A stretch of 64,000 nucleotides of DNA from Chaenocephalus aceratus (lineage: Eukaryota; Chordata; Actinopteri; Perciformes; Channichthyidae): contig JAMFTG010000248.1 in assembly GCA_023974075.1 (NCBI GenBank), positions 62,001 through 126,000 of the forward strand, written 5' to 3'. A program made the position numbers and the translations under genes. Of this stretch, positions 33,019 to 45,047 are shown piece by piece (position 1 is the stretch's first letter; every line of letters starts with the position of its first letter). The notes beneath the pieces were generated by a model. It saw only the letters and a program-made list of their open reading frames with translations. It ran no database searches and had not been told where the DNA came from.

Positions 33019-33051
33019 ATGAAGAGAAAGTCAACAGACATCTCTTCTTAA
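33019..33051 (+). pseudogene. Start of a deleted hAT transposase
   Basis: After a TTTGCAG acceptor (ends 33015) the frame reads MKRKSTDISS and then TAA, followed by TTTAAGAAG. Many fish hAT/ZMYM1-like transposases start with this type of basic leader followed by FFK/R residues. It appears that a base change or indel created the stop and that the rest of the gene is gone. Confidence 0.55.
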
Positions 33052-33435
33052 TTTAAGAAGCTTCTTCTTGCCCTTGTTGAACATGACAGAGACTATTTGA
33101 GAATTATTGTTGTTTTTTTGTTTTTGGTTTTTTGTTGTACTTTGTTATAATTATTAATTTGAGTGAGAAGAAAAAAAAAAATATATATATATATATTAGG
33201 GCTGTCAGTCGATTAAAATATTTAATCGCGATTAATCGCAAATTAATCGCACATTTTTGATCTGTTCTAAATGTACCTTAGAGGAATATTTTTCAAGTTT
33301 GTAATACTCTTATCAACATATGAGTGGACAAATATGCTTTATGCTAATGTTCATTATCATTTGAACAATGACAAATATTCTCATGAATATTAAACACAAC
33401 AACCTGGAACCTCTCTCATACAATAATACAATACA

Positions 33436-33543
<108 letters not shown>

Positions 33544-34112
33544 TGGATCGTTGGAGCTATGTGCAACTCAAGGCATATGCTCGAACGGGAGCTGCCTGGA
33601 CGCTGCAATCATGTTGCACTATCCGAGCTGAGTGTGCTGACTTCTCCTACAATGTCCCACTGTCTGCTTCCTGCATCAAATCAAGTGCTCGGCGCAGTTG
33701 TGGCGAAATGTCGCTCCTCTGTTTTAATTTAAACAGCTCCTTAACAGCTCAAGTCAAGTGCTTAGCGCAGCTAGCTAGCACCAGATGCTAACAACAACAA
33801 TGCACGTAAGGTCCCTTTCTCGCTCGTTCGGGCCACACACACACACACACACACACCCTCCCGGTCCTCCCGATGGCCAGTCGGTGCCTGCCGGTGAGCG
33901 TGGAAGTGTGGTCTGCCACAAGCGGGCGGCAGGAGCGGGGCTGTCAGCATCAGCTTGTAGATGGTATTTTAAACTCGATGCGCTCTGAAACTACGGGGCG
34001 GCCGAGGACAAATAATACACATGCGTTAATCGCGTTTCACCAACTAATCGACTAATCGACTAGTCGACTACCTTTACCACTAGTCGGCGCTGTAGGCCCT
34101 AGTCAACTAGTC

Positions 34113-34919
34113 GTGAACAAAATGGAGGTGAACGAGGTGCCGCAAAATGCTCCAAAAAACGTCCGACATTCATATGTATGGCAGTACATCAAAGAAGACG
34201 TAACCAACTCCACAGTTAAGTGTCAGTTGTGTACATCTGTACTAAAGTACAACAAAAATACTTCTGCTATGCGCAACCACCTAAAAATGAAACACCCACT
34301 GCCGACAGCTAGCACTAGCAGTAATGCTAGCAGCACCAGTGAGCAACGGACCGCCGTCAGCACAGGACAGAGACACACGAGCATTATTGATTTTTCCAAG
34401 CGCCCCGTTACGGACAAAAGAAGACAGCAGATAACAGACTTGCTTATCAACTTTGTCGTCAAGGATGTTCGACCACTTTCTGCCCTTTCCGGAGAAGGCT
34501 TCAGGGACATTATGAAGTTTTTCGAGCCAGGCTATAAGATCCCGTCACATGCTACACTTTGGAGCAACATCATGCTACAGTACAACACTGTGAAAGCGAG
34601 GATTGTCAATGAGATGAAAGATAAAAGTGTCTCACTAACCACTGATCTGTGGACATCTTGCACCATGGATCCATACATCACCATAACTGCCCACTACATC
34701 ACAGACACCTGGGAGATAAAATCCAGAGTGCTGCGAGGTTCGCGGAGGACAGCGAATAATGTGTTTTACGTGGCATTTAAGTTTGCGAGTTTTTTGCTGT
34801 ACATTTTGGTGAGTCCAGTTACCGTTTCTTATTTACGAAGTCACTGTTTGTTATGTACTAAGGCACTGTTTGTTATTTACTCAGCCATGTCACACAAATT
34901 TAAAATAAAATACAGTTGA
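34113..34919 (+). pseudogene. BED-finger hAT transposase, N-terminal half
   Basis: Open frame of 268 codons. The BED zinc finger at residues 17-62 shows HSYVWQYI, CQLC and MRNHLKMKH (C2H2-type ligands). The segment SIIDFSKRPVTDKRRQQITD follows, then ALSGEGFRDIMKFFEPGYKI and the start of the RNase H-like fold LTTDLWTSCTMDPYITITAH, with the first catalytic Asp. After about residue 225 the match to ZBED1/hAT transposases ends and the frame enters unrelated AT-rich sequence. The insertion domain, the remaining acidic residues and the dimerisation domain are missing. An internal deletion derivative, not a domesticated gene. Confidence 0.85.
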
Positions 34920-35107
34920 ACACCTCTCTTTGTGTGTCTTTATTATGACGCAACGACTAGTCGACTGCTATTTTGAAAAATAGTCGACTAGTAAATATTG
35001 GTAGTTGTGAAACCCCTAATATATATATATATTATTGTTGTATGTTTTTGTTTCTGACACAAAAAAGATGAGTAAAGGAGAGACAGAGCTGGCAGGGGAG
35101 CAGCAGC

Positions 35108-36280
35108 ATAGAGAACCGCAGTGACGCGTCCTAAAACCCGGATGTAAATAGCTCGAAATAAGGTCTGTGGTTGACACACATTTAAGAGACGGATCACGTT
35201 TTGTTCAGCCGGATAATATCCACATGTCTATCCTACTTTTATAATTTTCGAAGCATAAATCTAGTCGCAAGAAGCAAAATGCTAACGTTATGCTATAAAG
35301 GAACTACAGCAGGGTCGCTGCTTCAACGTCACGCCAACTTAAGATCCATATTCAAACATACAGATTGTAAATGGTACGAGTTGAAGGAGTTCAAGTATCT
35401 CGGGGTCTTGTTCTCGAGTGAGGGAACAATGGAGCGTGAGATGGGCCGGAGAATCGGAGCAGCGGGAGCGGTACTGCAGTCGCTTTACCGCACCGTTGTG
35501 ACGAAAAGGGAGCTGAGCCAGAAGGCAAAGCTCTCTGCCTACCGGGCCATTTTCGTTCCTACCCTCACCTATGGTCATGAAGGATGGGTCATGACCCAAA
35601 GAACGAGATCGCGGATACAAGCGGCCGAGATGGGTTTTCTCCGCCGGGTGGCTGGTGTCTCCCTTAGGGATAAGGTGAGAAGTTCGGTCATCAGGGAGGG
35701 ACTCGGAGTTGAGCCGCTCCTCCTTCCCGTCGAAAGGAGCCAGTTGAGGTGGTTCGGGCACCTAGTTAGGATGCCACCTGGGCGCCTCCCTAGGGAGGTG
35801 TTCCAGGCACGTCCAGCTGGGAAGAGACCAAGGGATAGACCTAGGACCAGGTGGAGGGATTATATCTCTTCGCTGGCCTGGGAGCGCCTTGGGACCCCCC
35901 AGTCAGAGCTGGTTGATGTCGCCAGGGAAAAGAAAGTTTGGGGCTCTCTGCTGGAACTGCTACCCCTGCGACCCGACCACGGATAAGCGGAGAAGATGGA
36001 TGGATGGATGGACAAGTTGAAGTGTTTGTTTGAACAGTTTGCAGGATGCAGGGACTTGCTTTCAAGCAGAACAGGGCAAACTAACTTAGCGGGAGTGTTT
36101 TACGTGTTCGGTGTAATGACGTAAAACGGCTTGGACAACTTCTGTAGTCCTATTCAGCCACTTGGTAACAACCATCGTTTTTCAGACACGAAATTGCATT
36201 GCTTTTTATCGAAGGAGCCGGACGTGGTAAAAATGGTAACTTACTTCCGGGTTTTAGGACGCGTCACTGCGGTTCTCTAT
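35108..36280. mobile_element. MITE with 38-bp inverted ends, split by an RTE LINE
   Basis: The 38-bp left end (begins ATAGAGAACCGCAGTGACGC, ends ACCCGGATGT at 35145) is matched as reverse complement at 36243-36280 with a single mismatch. Removing the LINE gives a MITE of about 540 bp. Part of the same terminus (GTCCTAAAACCCGGAA) appears at 63314, so the family has another member in this window. Confidence 0.85.
35387..36014 (+). mobile_element. RTE/Rex3-like LINE 3' end, 8-bp target duplication
   Basis: AGTTGAAG flanks the insert (35379-35386 and 36015-36022). The frame to 35986 reads FKYLGVLFSSEG, TLTYGHEGWVMT, EMGFLRRVAGVSLRDKVRSS and RWFGHLVRMPPGRLPREVFQ, the post-RT C-terminus of RTE-type fish LINEs, ending at TAA. 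The tail is a run of GATG repeats, as usual for Rex3-like elements. About 200 codons are intact; the RT palm is absent through 5' truncation. Confidence 0.88.
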
Positions 36281-36932
36281 AGGGCTCGTGAGGAGATGGC
36301 CATACATGCTAGAAAGTACATGAGGAACTCTGTTTTGTAAAAGTGAAACTAAAACAGTTTTATTAATGTGATTGTGACCTTTGTAATCATTGAAGTCTTC
36401 TACACACTTTAGGTCTGCTGCAGCTGCTTCAAAATGAAACGAGAATCTATGCAGCGTTTCCTCTTCTGTGTTCTGAGGTTATGAGCCGACCATTAGTCCA
36501 GTTTGTTTTCATAATCCTCTGTATGCTAATTTAAAAAAAGGGTAACCAGTTTGTTTATAAAGTATAAATATACATTTTCAAAACAAATGGAATACAAGCT
36601 ATATGTATTACTCTCACCACAGTGGCCTCATCTAAAGAAATAGAAATATGTCTCGTCACCTATTTTCTGTCTAACACTAAAAGGTGGTGTTTTGTATCAT
36701 TTATAATGTTTTGAATTTGCTATAAAGGTCAATAATATATGGTGTTTTTGTGTTCAATCACAGTATGTATTTACCATTTTATACCCCTTGTGTTTTTAGG
36801 TCCTGTTGAAATAAAATAGTCATGTTTTAAAACTTGATTTAATAAAGTAAAGTCAATCATCTTTGATCCCAGTGGGACACAAACAGCTTTGTTCTAAAAC
36901 AAGTTATAACCTGGAGACATAATATAACTGAA

Positions 36933-37070
36933 GAACATGTTGTGTTGCTTTGTGTGTTGTATGTGTTGAGAATGCTGAACATGTTGTGTTGCTTTGTGTT
37001 GTATGTGTTGAGAATGCTGAACATGTTGTGTTGCTTTGTGTTGTATGTGTTGAGAATGCTGAACATGTTG
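36933..37070 (+). repeat. 42-bp tandem repeat, 3 copies
   Basis: GAACATGTTGTGTTGCTTTG begins units at 36933, 36977 and 37019, with a partial fourth at 37061. The first unit is 44 bp through an extra GT. Confidence 0.92.
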
Positions 37071-37452
37071 TGCCTTACAATAAAGGAACTTATTTAAATT
37101 GAGCTGTATTTGTCTTTTTATAAGGAAAGAACAACTAGCATATATAAAATACAAAACAATAAATAACCAACACATGTATGCATAACACAAAACAAGGTTC
37201 TTTTAAATGTTGTTTGAAGTAAAATGTTAACTATCCGTATTATATTCAGTTCAGATAAATAGAATCAGAAAATGTAAAATAAGAAACCAAAGTATATCAG
37301 TAGGTGATTCTCTTTGCCATTGTTTTCATCTAGTCTATACTTTTACAACAAATAAATGCTTGGTTTTGGTTTTGGTGGGCCACCCCAAGATTTTCAGTGG
37401 CCCCATTTGGCCACCCCTATGAACAATCTCTGGAGGCGGCACTGGTGAGACC

Positions 37453-38560
37453 TAGCTCCAGGTGGATCCGAGCCTGGCAGTAAACTTACATAGACTCAAT
37501 AGCTTCTGTTAATTAGTAGGTCTGAGTAATTGCCGGAATAAATGAACAGGCCTCCCGACTCCAACAAACCCATTGGTCGATTTTGGTGATTGACACCTCT
37601 TTTGGACCGTTAGAGCCAATAGAATCGAGGGGGGTTCCTAAATCCATCGAAACATTACCATTGAGGATTGAGAGTGATGCACACGCAGTTTGCCCAAACC
37701 GAAAACTATGTTGCACTCTATAGAAAACTACATTTATTGCCATAAATATGATGATGGATTAACCTCTGGATTAACCTTCAGCAGCGTTTTCTCGTTTCAA
37801 TGCCATTGAACACAACTTTTGATCAGAACAACAGCTAAGGTAAGACGTTTTGGCTCGTAAAGCACATTTCTTTGTTGTTGTTTCTTGTCGTTTGGCCGCG
37901 ATTTCTGATCGCTCAGTGATGATACTTATATGTCTGGAATCTGTGGAATCTCAGCTTGCTAATCGATATCTTTTTTGTGCAGATCCGATAAGTAATAAGG
38001 GTATTTTACCTTGAGTTCTGTGCTAAGTGTGTTAGCATTTTTTCGCTCAGGGCTAATTCAGAGCCTTTGTTATTACCTTTTGTTTTGTTTAGCTAAAAAC
38101 GGTTAATATTGTCTGATAGCTGAGTTTCTTCCCGTTAAGTGGGTATGACACATTCATAGTTTGTTAAATATTAAGAAGCCCTCAGACGCTGTTTCTTGCA
38201 AGATGTTGCGTGTTGCCCCCGCCCGCGGGCCGTGGGGTATAACTGGTTAAATAACTACTGACATTTTAATAAATATTGCAAAAAAAGGGCTCCAAAAAAG
38301 GCAGATATAACCTGGCCGGCTTAACCAGTGTGTAATTCTTCAAGCACCACAAGATTCATAGTTTATAAAGTACAATTCTGGGCCATTGATTGTGTGATTT
38401 CTCCAAACACATACAGTAGAAATGTCTGTTTTGAAGCCTTGAAATGGAGCAGGAAAAGGACTTCACATTGGGTTATACTTAAAGACAGGGCTATCAGTTA
38501 AGAGAAGAGAGAAAGGAAAGCAAACTGTTATAATGGGTGATGTAACATTAATCAAATCAA
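37453..38560. other. No gene seen; distant inverted similarity to 32755-32815
   Basis: The stretch 37778-37838 (CGTTTTCTCGTTTCAATGCC, ATTGAACACAACTTTTGATC) is the reverse complement of a close relative of 32755-32815, which lies in the 5' intron of the large hAT element. This hints at a second, opposite-facing relative of that hAT here, with a donor-like AAG/GTAAGAC near 37840. No coding frame found. Confidence 0.45.
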
Positions 38561-38825
38561 GTTTTATTTATATAATAATAATAATAATAATAGATTTAAT
38601 TTGTTACCGCTTTTACAGCTGCTCAAAGACGCTTTACAGATATAGTGAAGGGAAAAGAAGAGGAAGGAACAACAAATAAATATATAGTTAAAGTTAAAGT
38701 CAAATAATACAAAAACAATCACACATGTTATAGCACATTTATAAAGGATGTCTGGTGGAGCCAAAGTTCTGTACATAAAATAAAAATAGCCTACAGTAGA
38801 GACACTTTACAGCAAATACAACAGC
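38561..38825 (-). repeat. LINE or SINE 3'-tail-like repeat
   Basis: AATCAAGTTTTATTTATAT followed by (AAT)n and CTCAAAGACGCTTTACAGA is the minus-strand 3' end typical of fish retroposons. Exact family uncertain. Confidence 0.5.
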
Positions 38826-39136
38826 TCAGACCCTCTGTCCTCAGACCCTCTGTCCTTAGACCCTCTGTCCTCAGACCCTCTATCCTCAGACCCTCTGTCC
38901 TCAGACCCTCTGTCCTTAGACCCTTTGTCCTCAGACCCTCTGTCCTCAGACCCTCTGTCCTCAGACCCTCTGTCCTTAGACCCTCTGTCCTCAGACCCTC
39001 TGTCCTCAGACCCTCTGTCCTTAGACCCTCTGTCCTTAGACCCTCTGTCCTCAGACCCTCTGTCCTCAGACCCTCTGTCCTCAGACCCTCTGTCCTTAGA
39101 CCCTCTGTCCTTAGACCCTCTGTCCTCAGACCCTCA
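38826..39136 (-). repeat. 15-bp minisatellite, about 20 copies
   Basis: Unit GACCCTCTGTCCTCA (or TTA at the end). Both C and T variants are interspersed. Since 15 is a multiple of three, all frames stay open and give spurious Ser-Asp-Pro-Leu-Ser repeats. It grew from the duplicated motif in the LINE 3' UTR. Confidence 0.95.
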
Positions 39137-39345
39137 CATCGTACAAGGAAACACTTCCGGAGAAAACCCACAGTTTAAAGGGAACATGGGAGAAACCTCA
39201 GGGAGAGCAACAGAGGAGGGATCCTCTCCAGGACGGACAGACTGCAATAGATGCCGTGTGTAAATCCAAGAGATAATACATTTTACAGCATAGAGACCGA
39301 ATGTTAGGAAATCCATGTGTCTGTAATAAGAAGATGAATCCACGA
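38826..39345 (-). mobile_element. L2-type LINE 3' UTR with expanded minisatellite
   Basis: The minus strand gives the same 3' UTR as 26514-26760 and 50728-51064 (CCTCCTCTGTTGCTCTCCCT, GAGGTTTCTCCC, TTTTCTCCGGAAG). In place of the usual one or two GGGTCTAAGGACAGA units it has about 20. Confidence 0.82.
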
Positions 39346-39424
39346 GGATGTCAACTACAACAAGATTAATGACAGACATAACATGAGGTCCTTGGCACCG
39401 TGTGATCATGGGGCTTCACCCTTA

Positions 39425-40591
39425 AAGCGTCAGGACTATATCATGGAGTCAGGCACTGGACGTGTGCAGGAGGCGCTGACTGGGACTGATGGAAGGAGGA
39501 GGCTGAAGAATCTGTGAGGAACTAGCGGCTGAGGAATAATCATTGAAAGACAGCAGCTTCACAAGAGGCCAACCAGAGTGACAGAGTGTGTCAGAGTGCA
39601 GTCTACCATCCTCTCAAAGTACTGTCCAACGATATCAGGCTCATGAAGGAAGGGTTTTAACGCTTATTCAAAATAGCAGAGACACATGCATTATGTTGTC
39701 AGGAGGGGACATTGACAGAGGAGTAGCCTACTGGAAAAGTACACAGTAAGTACTTCATAGTACTTGTGGGGGTAGTTTCAGTAGTACTGAGTCCAACAGG
39801 ATCAATCTCACGAAGAACTAATGACAAAAAAGAATTCCCTCATCAAACTCAGCAGAAGTGGCATCGATGTTGTTCTCAGCAGGGACTCTGACAGAGGATT
39901 CCTCAAACAATACACAGTAAAAGTACTTCAATGTATTGTAAGTAGTAGGCTAACTAATACAAAGTCAAACAGTATCAATTTCATTAAGAACTAATGGTAC
40001 AGTTATATTTCTATCACTCATCAAAGACAGCAGAAAACATGCATTATGTACTAAGGAGAGGACTCAGAGGATTACTCACAAAGTACACAGCAAAGTACTT
40101 CATTTTATTTCTGGTAGAAGTCAAACTAGAACCGAGTCCAACAGAGTCAGTTTCCTTAAGAACTTGTGGTAAAACATATTTGTGTCACTCGTCAAATATA
40201 GCAGGAAAGATGAAGAGCAGCTGATTTGAAAAAGCAGACTCGAGAGGCGCGGAGTGGCCGCAGCGCAGAACCGCTGTGCAGTTTAAATCTCCTAACAACG
40301 TTGTCCACTTTAGACACAGGCTTATTATATTTACAGCCTTAATAACATCCATGTTCTGGGCTCAACGTGTGTCTTGGCCGTTTTCGTCGTGGTCGCTAAA
40401 TTCCCCTTGTTTATAATAATCACCGGTCCTTCAGCAGGATACTGCAGTGACTCAGTGTGATTTTAGCACACGAGGGCTTTGTTTTGAAATCACTTCCGTG
40501 ACTTTGGCCCCGCCCCTCGCTCCAAGGACCATGAGACCAGTTAGAAAGGTGAACAGCAAAAAGGCCTCTCAGACGCTCTTCCGGTGTTTAA
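39425..40591 (-). repeat. Right arm of the large inverted duplication
   Basis: Reverse complement of the 27083-28965 arm without the LINE. Homology ends at a TTAA (40588-40591), the counterpart of the TTAA at 27083-27086. Outer ends face outward, so the pair behaves like very long terminal inverted repeats around 13.5 kb. Confidence 0.8.
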
Positions 40592-40821
40592 TGAAGAAAA
40601 ACAATTGGACGGTAGACACACGGATTTTAAAGCCCTGGCAGACCGGAATACTTTATGGGATTAGTTTTGTATCATAAAGATAAAGCAACACTTTCTCAGA
40701 ATCAAGCAAAACTATGAGTTTAAGAGAAAAGAAAACTGAGTCAAGCAAAATAAATGTAATTTCAAAAATAAAACTAAGCAACTAAGTTGCAAACAAATCA
40801 TTTGTGTAATCATGTAAACTA

Positions 40822-41458
40822 TAGGCGCATTCACACTGCGGTACTTTTCCCACAAAGGTTCATGCGAACTTAGTTCATGCGAACTCTTTAGTTCTCATGA
40901 ACTAAGTACAGATCGCGTTCACACCGGAAAAAGTCCCTGGGGAGGATTACGCAAATGAAGCCGCTGACGTCACTTCTTCTTCTTCTGCTTTGGGTTTACT
41001 GGCAGGCCGCAAACCACTTCACGGCGTATACTGCCGCCCGAAGTCCCCGGCCGAAGCTGGGACTCCCAGCAGCTTCTACTGAAGCCTTCCGAGTAAATCA
41101 CCAGAACGCCGACACCTCCTCATCTCCACCGCTCCCATGTTTTATTTTGTGTTGCCATAAGTTAGTCTCTCTGCGTTTCTGCGCTGGGCTAATGCTAATG
41201 CTAATAATGCTAATGCGAGGATAATAAAATGGCGGCTTCACAAAACTTTTTGGGAGTTTTACGGGGCGTGGTTTGCAATCCGCCCAGCCAATCAGACATA
41301 TAGCTCTTTTCTCACAAAAAGAGAGCAGGGACTTTCGAGGGGGTAAAAAGGTTCGCATGAACTAATTTTAGTACCGGCTCTTTTTGGTGTGAACGCGATC
41401 ATCAACTAAGTTCGCATGAACCTTTGTGGGAAAAGTACCGCATTGTGAATGCGCCTAA
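40822..41458. mobile_element. MITE with TAGGCGCATTCACA ends
   Basis: Terminal inverted repeats of more than 50 bp: TAGGCGCATTCACACTGCGG, ACTTTTCCCACAAAGGTTC and GCGAACTTAGTT at the left, mirrored at the right. The interior is also partly palindromic (TTCGCATGAACTAA). The empty site is preserved in the opposite foldback arm (AAACTATAAGT at about 42780), confirming insertion into the left arm; duplication length is ambiguous at TA. Confidence 0.85.
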
Positions 41459-41700
41459 TAAGTCTTTTTTCTTTGTTTTAACATAGGTTTTTGTTTGCAG
41501 TTCTTGTTTCTTCTTTCTCAATGATCAGACTTTTGCTCTCGCTGCAGCTCTTCTCTTTTGCGCTCCTTCACTTTTTGTTTGAGATTCTGACACAAACCTC
41601 CCAGGTGGGCGGGACTTTAAGGGGTTCGTCCCCATTGGCTACTCAGCTTTTGAGTGACAGCCCAGTCCTCCAGCGATTGTACAGTGCAGCTGCGGTGCGG

Positions 41701-42513
41701 TAGCTGAGCTGATAGAACACCCCCAGAAGAACCAGCATTTCAATTAGTATAATACTACAAGTGAAAATATATGTAAGTATTGATCATTTGTGTTGTTTGT
41801 GCTGTACTATACGGTCTGTTTCTTTATTGTGGTAAGTGAGAAGTAAAGCTGTGCTATGAAAGTTAGCTTGTGCTACCTTTAGATCCATAACAATGCAAGC
41901 TAAGTAGCCTAACACGACACCAGCACCAGCTTCATCCACGCTGACGTTGCTGTTATCACTGGCTCAGTGTCATTTCATTTGACCAAATGTCTACATATAC
42001 ATTTAATATATGTTATTATTATCCACCTTTTTGTTTTATGTCCTTTTATTTAAAACATTCTTTGAGACTTCTTCTTCTGGTTCAAATTTCAATAAATGTA
42101 ATTTGTATAATCACTCTTTTGTCTTTATTCTACATGGAAATGTTAGAGATTCCATTCAAATCTGTTGATTATTCAGATCTTCCTCAGGAATAGTATGTAG
42201 AGTTTTTAATGCTAAACGTATATCATTTTCTCACAGGATGTAGAATGAGACAACACATTGTGTATGAATGCTTCAGCTCTTCAGACCAACATGATGTGAG
42301 CATGGTCCTAATTGTGTTGGTATGCAGCCTGGGTCTGCTCTGTTTCATAAAGCAAATCTGCCACTTTTATATTGTAGAATTTGTTAAATAAAGCAGTCTT
42401 TAATTGCTTGTCCTAAACATAGCATTATATGCTTTTGAAATGTAACATGTATTTGAAAAAAAATAATAGTAGAAGTCCGATATGTTCATGAAACTCCCCA
42501 GGAGACACCGACA
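41701..42513. other. Single-copy core of the foldback element, no gene recognised
   Basis: Contains possible donors (GGTAAGTGAG near 41830) and AATAAA near 42388, plus short frames of 60-68 codons rich in hydrophobic residues. None resembles a known protein. It could be the remnant of a captured transcript. Confidence 0.35.
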
Positions 42514-42907
42514 CTAACGTGGCCGAGTGGACTCCGGAGTTTGCTGCATGAGTTTGCTGTATGATCTGTGGTGTAGTTGGCTGTCACTCAAATACTGAGT
42601 AGCCAATGGGGACGCACCCCTGAAAGTCCCGCCCACCTGGGATGTTTGTGTCAAAATCGAAAACAAAAAATGAGGGAGCGCAAACGAGAAGAGCTGCAGC
42701 GAGAGCAAAAGTCTGATCATTGAGAAAGAAGAAACAAGAACTGCAAACAAAAACCTGTTAAAACAAAGAAAAAATACTTATAGTTTACATGATTACACAA
42801 ATGATTTGTTTGCAACTTATATATTTTTATTTTTGTTTGTTTTGTTTTGCTTGATTCTGAGAAAGTGTTGCTTTATCTTTATGACACAAAACTAATCCCA
42901 GTACTTC

Positions 42908-43190
42908 GCCTGCTCCTATCTGATCCCTTCAGTCATTGGCTGTGTGTCAGATCATCTCACTTTCAGCCGCTCTGTTATACATGACACTGATCCATTGCAC
43001 TACTGTCCGTCAAACTGCAATGATTGTATGTATTACTTCATGAATGTAATTGTACACACTGTACATGGTTCGTCCTTGTTTGTTGTGCTTTGCTTTATGT
43101 TATGTTTTTGTTTGTTTTCTTTTTTTTGAATGTCTGTATGATGTTGCTTTTGATGACACCCCCTTGAAAACGAGATGGGTTTATTCTAAT
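42908..43190 (+). mobile_element. LINE 3' UTR fragment
   Basis: Ends TTTTGATGACACCCCCTTGAAAACGAGATGG, a relative of the 3' end of the minus-strand LINE at 21220-21300 (CCCCTTGCAAACGAGATGG). No coding remains. Confidence 0.65.
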
Positions 43191-43193
43191 ATA

Positions 43194-44085
43194 TACACTG
43201 CCCGTGAAAAGTTGCACAGTCTAATATGTTGTTGTACCGCCTTGAGCTGTGAGTACGGCACACAGTCTCCATGGCATCATTTCGATAAGCTGCTGCAATG
43301 TCACAATATGTATTTATAGAGTTGCATTCATTTTCTGCCAAGATCTTGTATTGATGATGGGAGAGTCCAACGATGGTCCAAGTCTTTTCCAGCACATCCC
43401 AAAGTGTCTCGATGGGGCTGAGGTTTGGACTCTGTGGGCCAATCCATGTGTGGAAGGGATGCTCTCTGAACCACTCAGTCGCTATGTTAGCCCGATTCAT
43501 TCTGGCATGTCATCTTGGAATATGTCCGTGCCATCAGGGAAGAAACACTCCATTGATGTTAGACCTGGTCATTCAGTATATTCAGGAAGTCAGCTGACCT
43601 CTCTTTGGGAACGTAGCTGAACCTAGACCTGGCCAACTGCAGCTGCCCCAGACCATAACACTTCCCCCACAGGCCTGCACGGTAGGCACTAGGCATGATG
43701 GGTACATCACTTCATCCGCCTCTCTTCTTACCCTTCACTCTGGAACAGGGCGAATCTGGATTCATTGATTTAGTTTTAATAATGCGTCGGACAGTTCTTA
43801 ACGTGATTCGAGTAGTTTCAGTAATCTTCTTAGTTGTGTTCTTTGCTCGATGCAGGCCAATCATTTGACCCTTCTGAATGTGATGAACATCCTTTCCACG
43901 ACCACAGGATGTCTTCCAACATGGTTGTTTAAGAAATGGGAAGCTCCTCGCCACATCAGCTGGGGTTAAATAGCCTGTTCCAGCTGAAACATATGAATCA
44001 CCGCGGTCATTATCCAATGGAAGGCTCTTACAGATTGGCTCAGTTCAATCCAGTTAGTGACTTTCTTTTTTAGAAGGGCAGTGTA
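43194..44085 (-). mobile_element. Tc1-like transposon, degenerate
   Basis: Ends TACACTGCCCGTGAAAAG and, inverted, TACACTGCCCTTCTAAAA, with TA at both outer edges. About 890 bp, minus-strand transposase in pieces. Confidence 0.82.
43210..44017 (-). pseudogene. Tc1-like transposase, broken
   Basis: The N-terminal part (44017-43712) has a helix-turn-helix of paired-like type, GQMIGLHRAKNTTKKITETT followed by RITLRTVRRIIK. The C-terminal part (43500-43210) has WIGPQSPNLSPIETLWDVLE, the region with the third catalytic acidic residue in DD34E enzymes. The middle is out of frame, with stops. Shorter than the usual 340 residues. Confidence 0.82.
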
Positions 44086-45039
44086 CATTTCTAACATGTG
44101 ATGTTTTACCAGGGTGACTAAAGCAAGCCATAGGAAAGGAATATGGAAACCTGTTCATTGTACTTTTGTTGCATGATATTGGATCATCGCAAATGGCAAT
44201 TAAGCATATTCTAATTTTCTGTTTATGATTTTGGCTGCTACAAAGTAAAAAGCCATATGCCTACTGGTCTGCTGATCCCATGTGTGTGTCTCTATCCATG
44301 AGGACCAGTATTCAGAGTACTCAGTGGTTTACCTGCATGTGGACAATCATATGTTGAGCGATGATTTGACTGGGCTTGACTCACAAAATCACACTTGACG
44401 GGTGAAGCGATGCGGGGAATGTGTCAGCAAATCTCTGCACTCACACACTTATCAGCAAGTCATGGAGGCCGGAAGATGAGCCGTGGATGTTCTTCAGCCT
44501 GTCGGCTCCTTCAACACCGACAGAGATGATCACCACCTCCCTGACAAGCAGATGAGTGTGCCAGGGTTATTATTTCTGTCCTGTAACTGTTAGAACAAAT
44601 GTAGCAGAAATATCCAGTTGCATCCAGAAAGTGTTAACCCTGTCATGTTCGTTTCTCCCCCTTACTTTGGTGTTCCCGGACGAACTTTACTGGTCTGTTT
44701 GAACTGCTTTTACATTAACAGAACAACCATTAATCATCCCCAAATTGCATTCAACACCCTTTTAATCTGTAAACAATGTCTCACACAGGTTTACATGAAT
44801 AACTGCAGTGAATATGCAAAGAATAGATACTGAAAATGTCTTCCAAAATGAACACGGTTGTTTATTTGTGGTGTGAACTCTGATGGATGAACATAAACTA
44901 GGGTTACCCATTCATTTCCTATGGAGGTACTTTTTGAATGGGAACACCATTACAGGGAACAGGTGACTACACCACTCAGACATTCAATACAAGTGGTGAA
45001 AAGCAACTTTATAGGTTACAATGCCTACTGTGGAGGATA
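44086..45039. other. No gene seen
   Basis: No element ends or credible coding. Short repeat-like phrase CCATTCATTTCCTATGGAGG at 44909. Confidence 0.45.
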
Positions 45040-45047
45040 TCATAAGG

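Larger units (their letters stand above)
40651..42907. mobile_element. Foldback element with about 400-bp inverted arms
   Basis: The left arm (40651-41700, after removing a MITE at 40822-41458) and the right arm (42514-42907) are reverse complements. Shared phrases include GGGATTAGTTTTGT, CATAAAGATAAAGCAACACT, GAATCAAGCAAAAC, CTTTGCTCTCGCTGCAGCTC-like and CCAATGGGGACG. The 800-bp single-copy middle has no recognised coding region. No clear target duplication at the extremes, and the superfamily is unknown. Confidence 0.78.

Noticed and set aside
34113..34919. Domesticated ZBED host gene
   Set aside because: The frame lies within a hAT element with matching ends and target duplication, and the transposase is truncated into unrelated sequence; no sign of host constraint.
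38791..39263. Repetitive Ser-Asp-Pro-Leu-Ser or Glu-Gly-Leu-Arg-Thr proteins
   Set aside because: A 15-bp tandem repeat keeps all frames open; the sequence is a LINE 3' UTR expansion.
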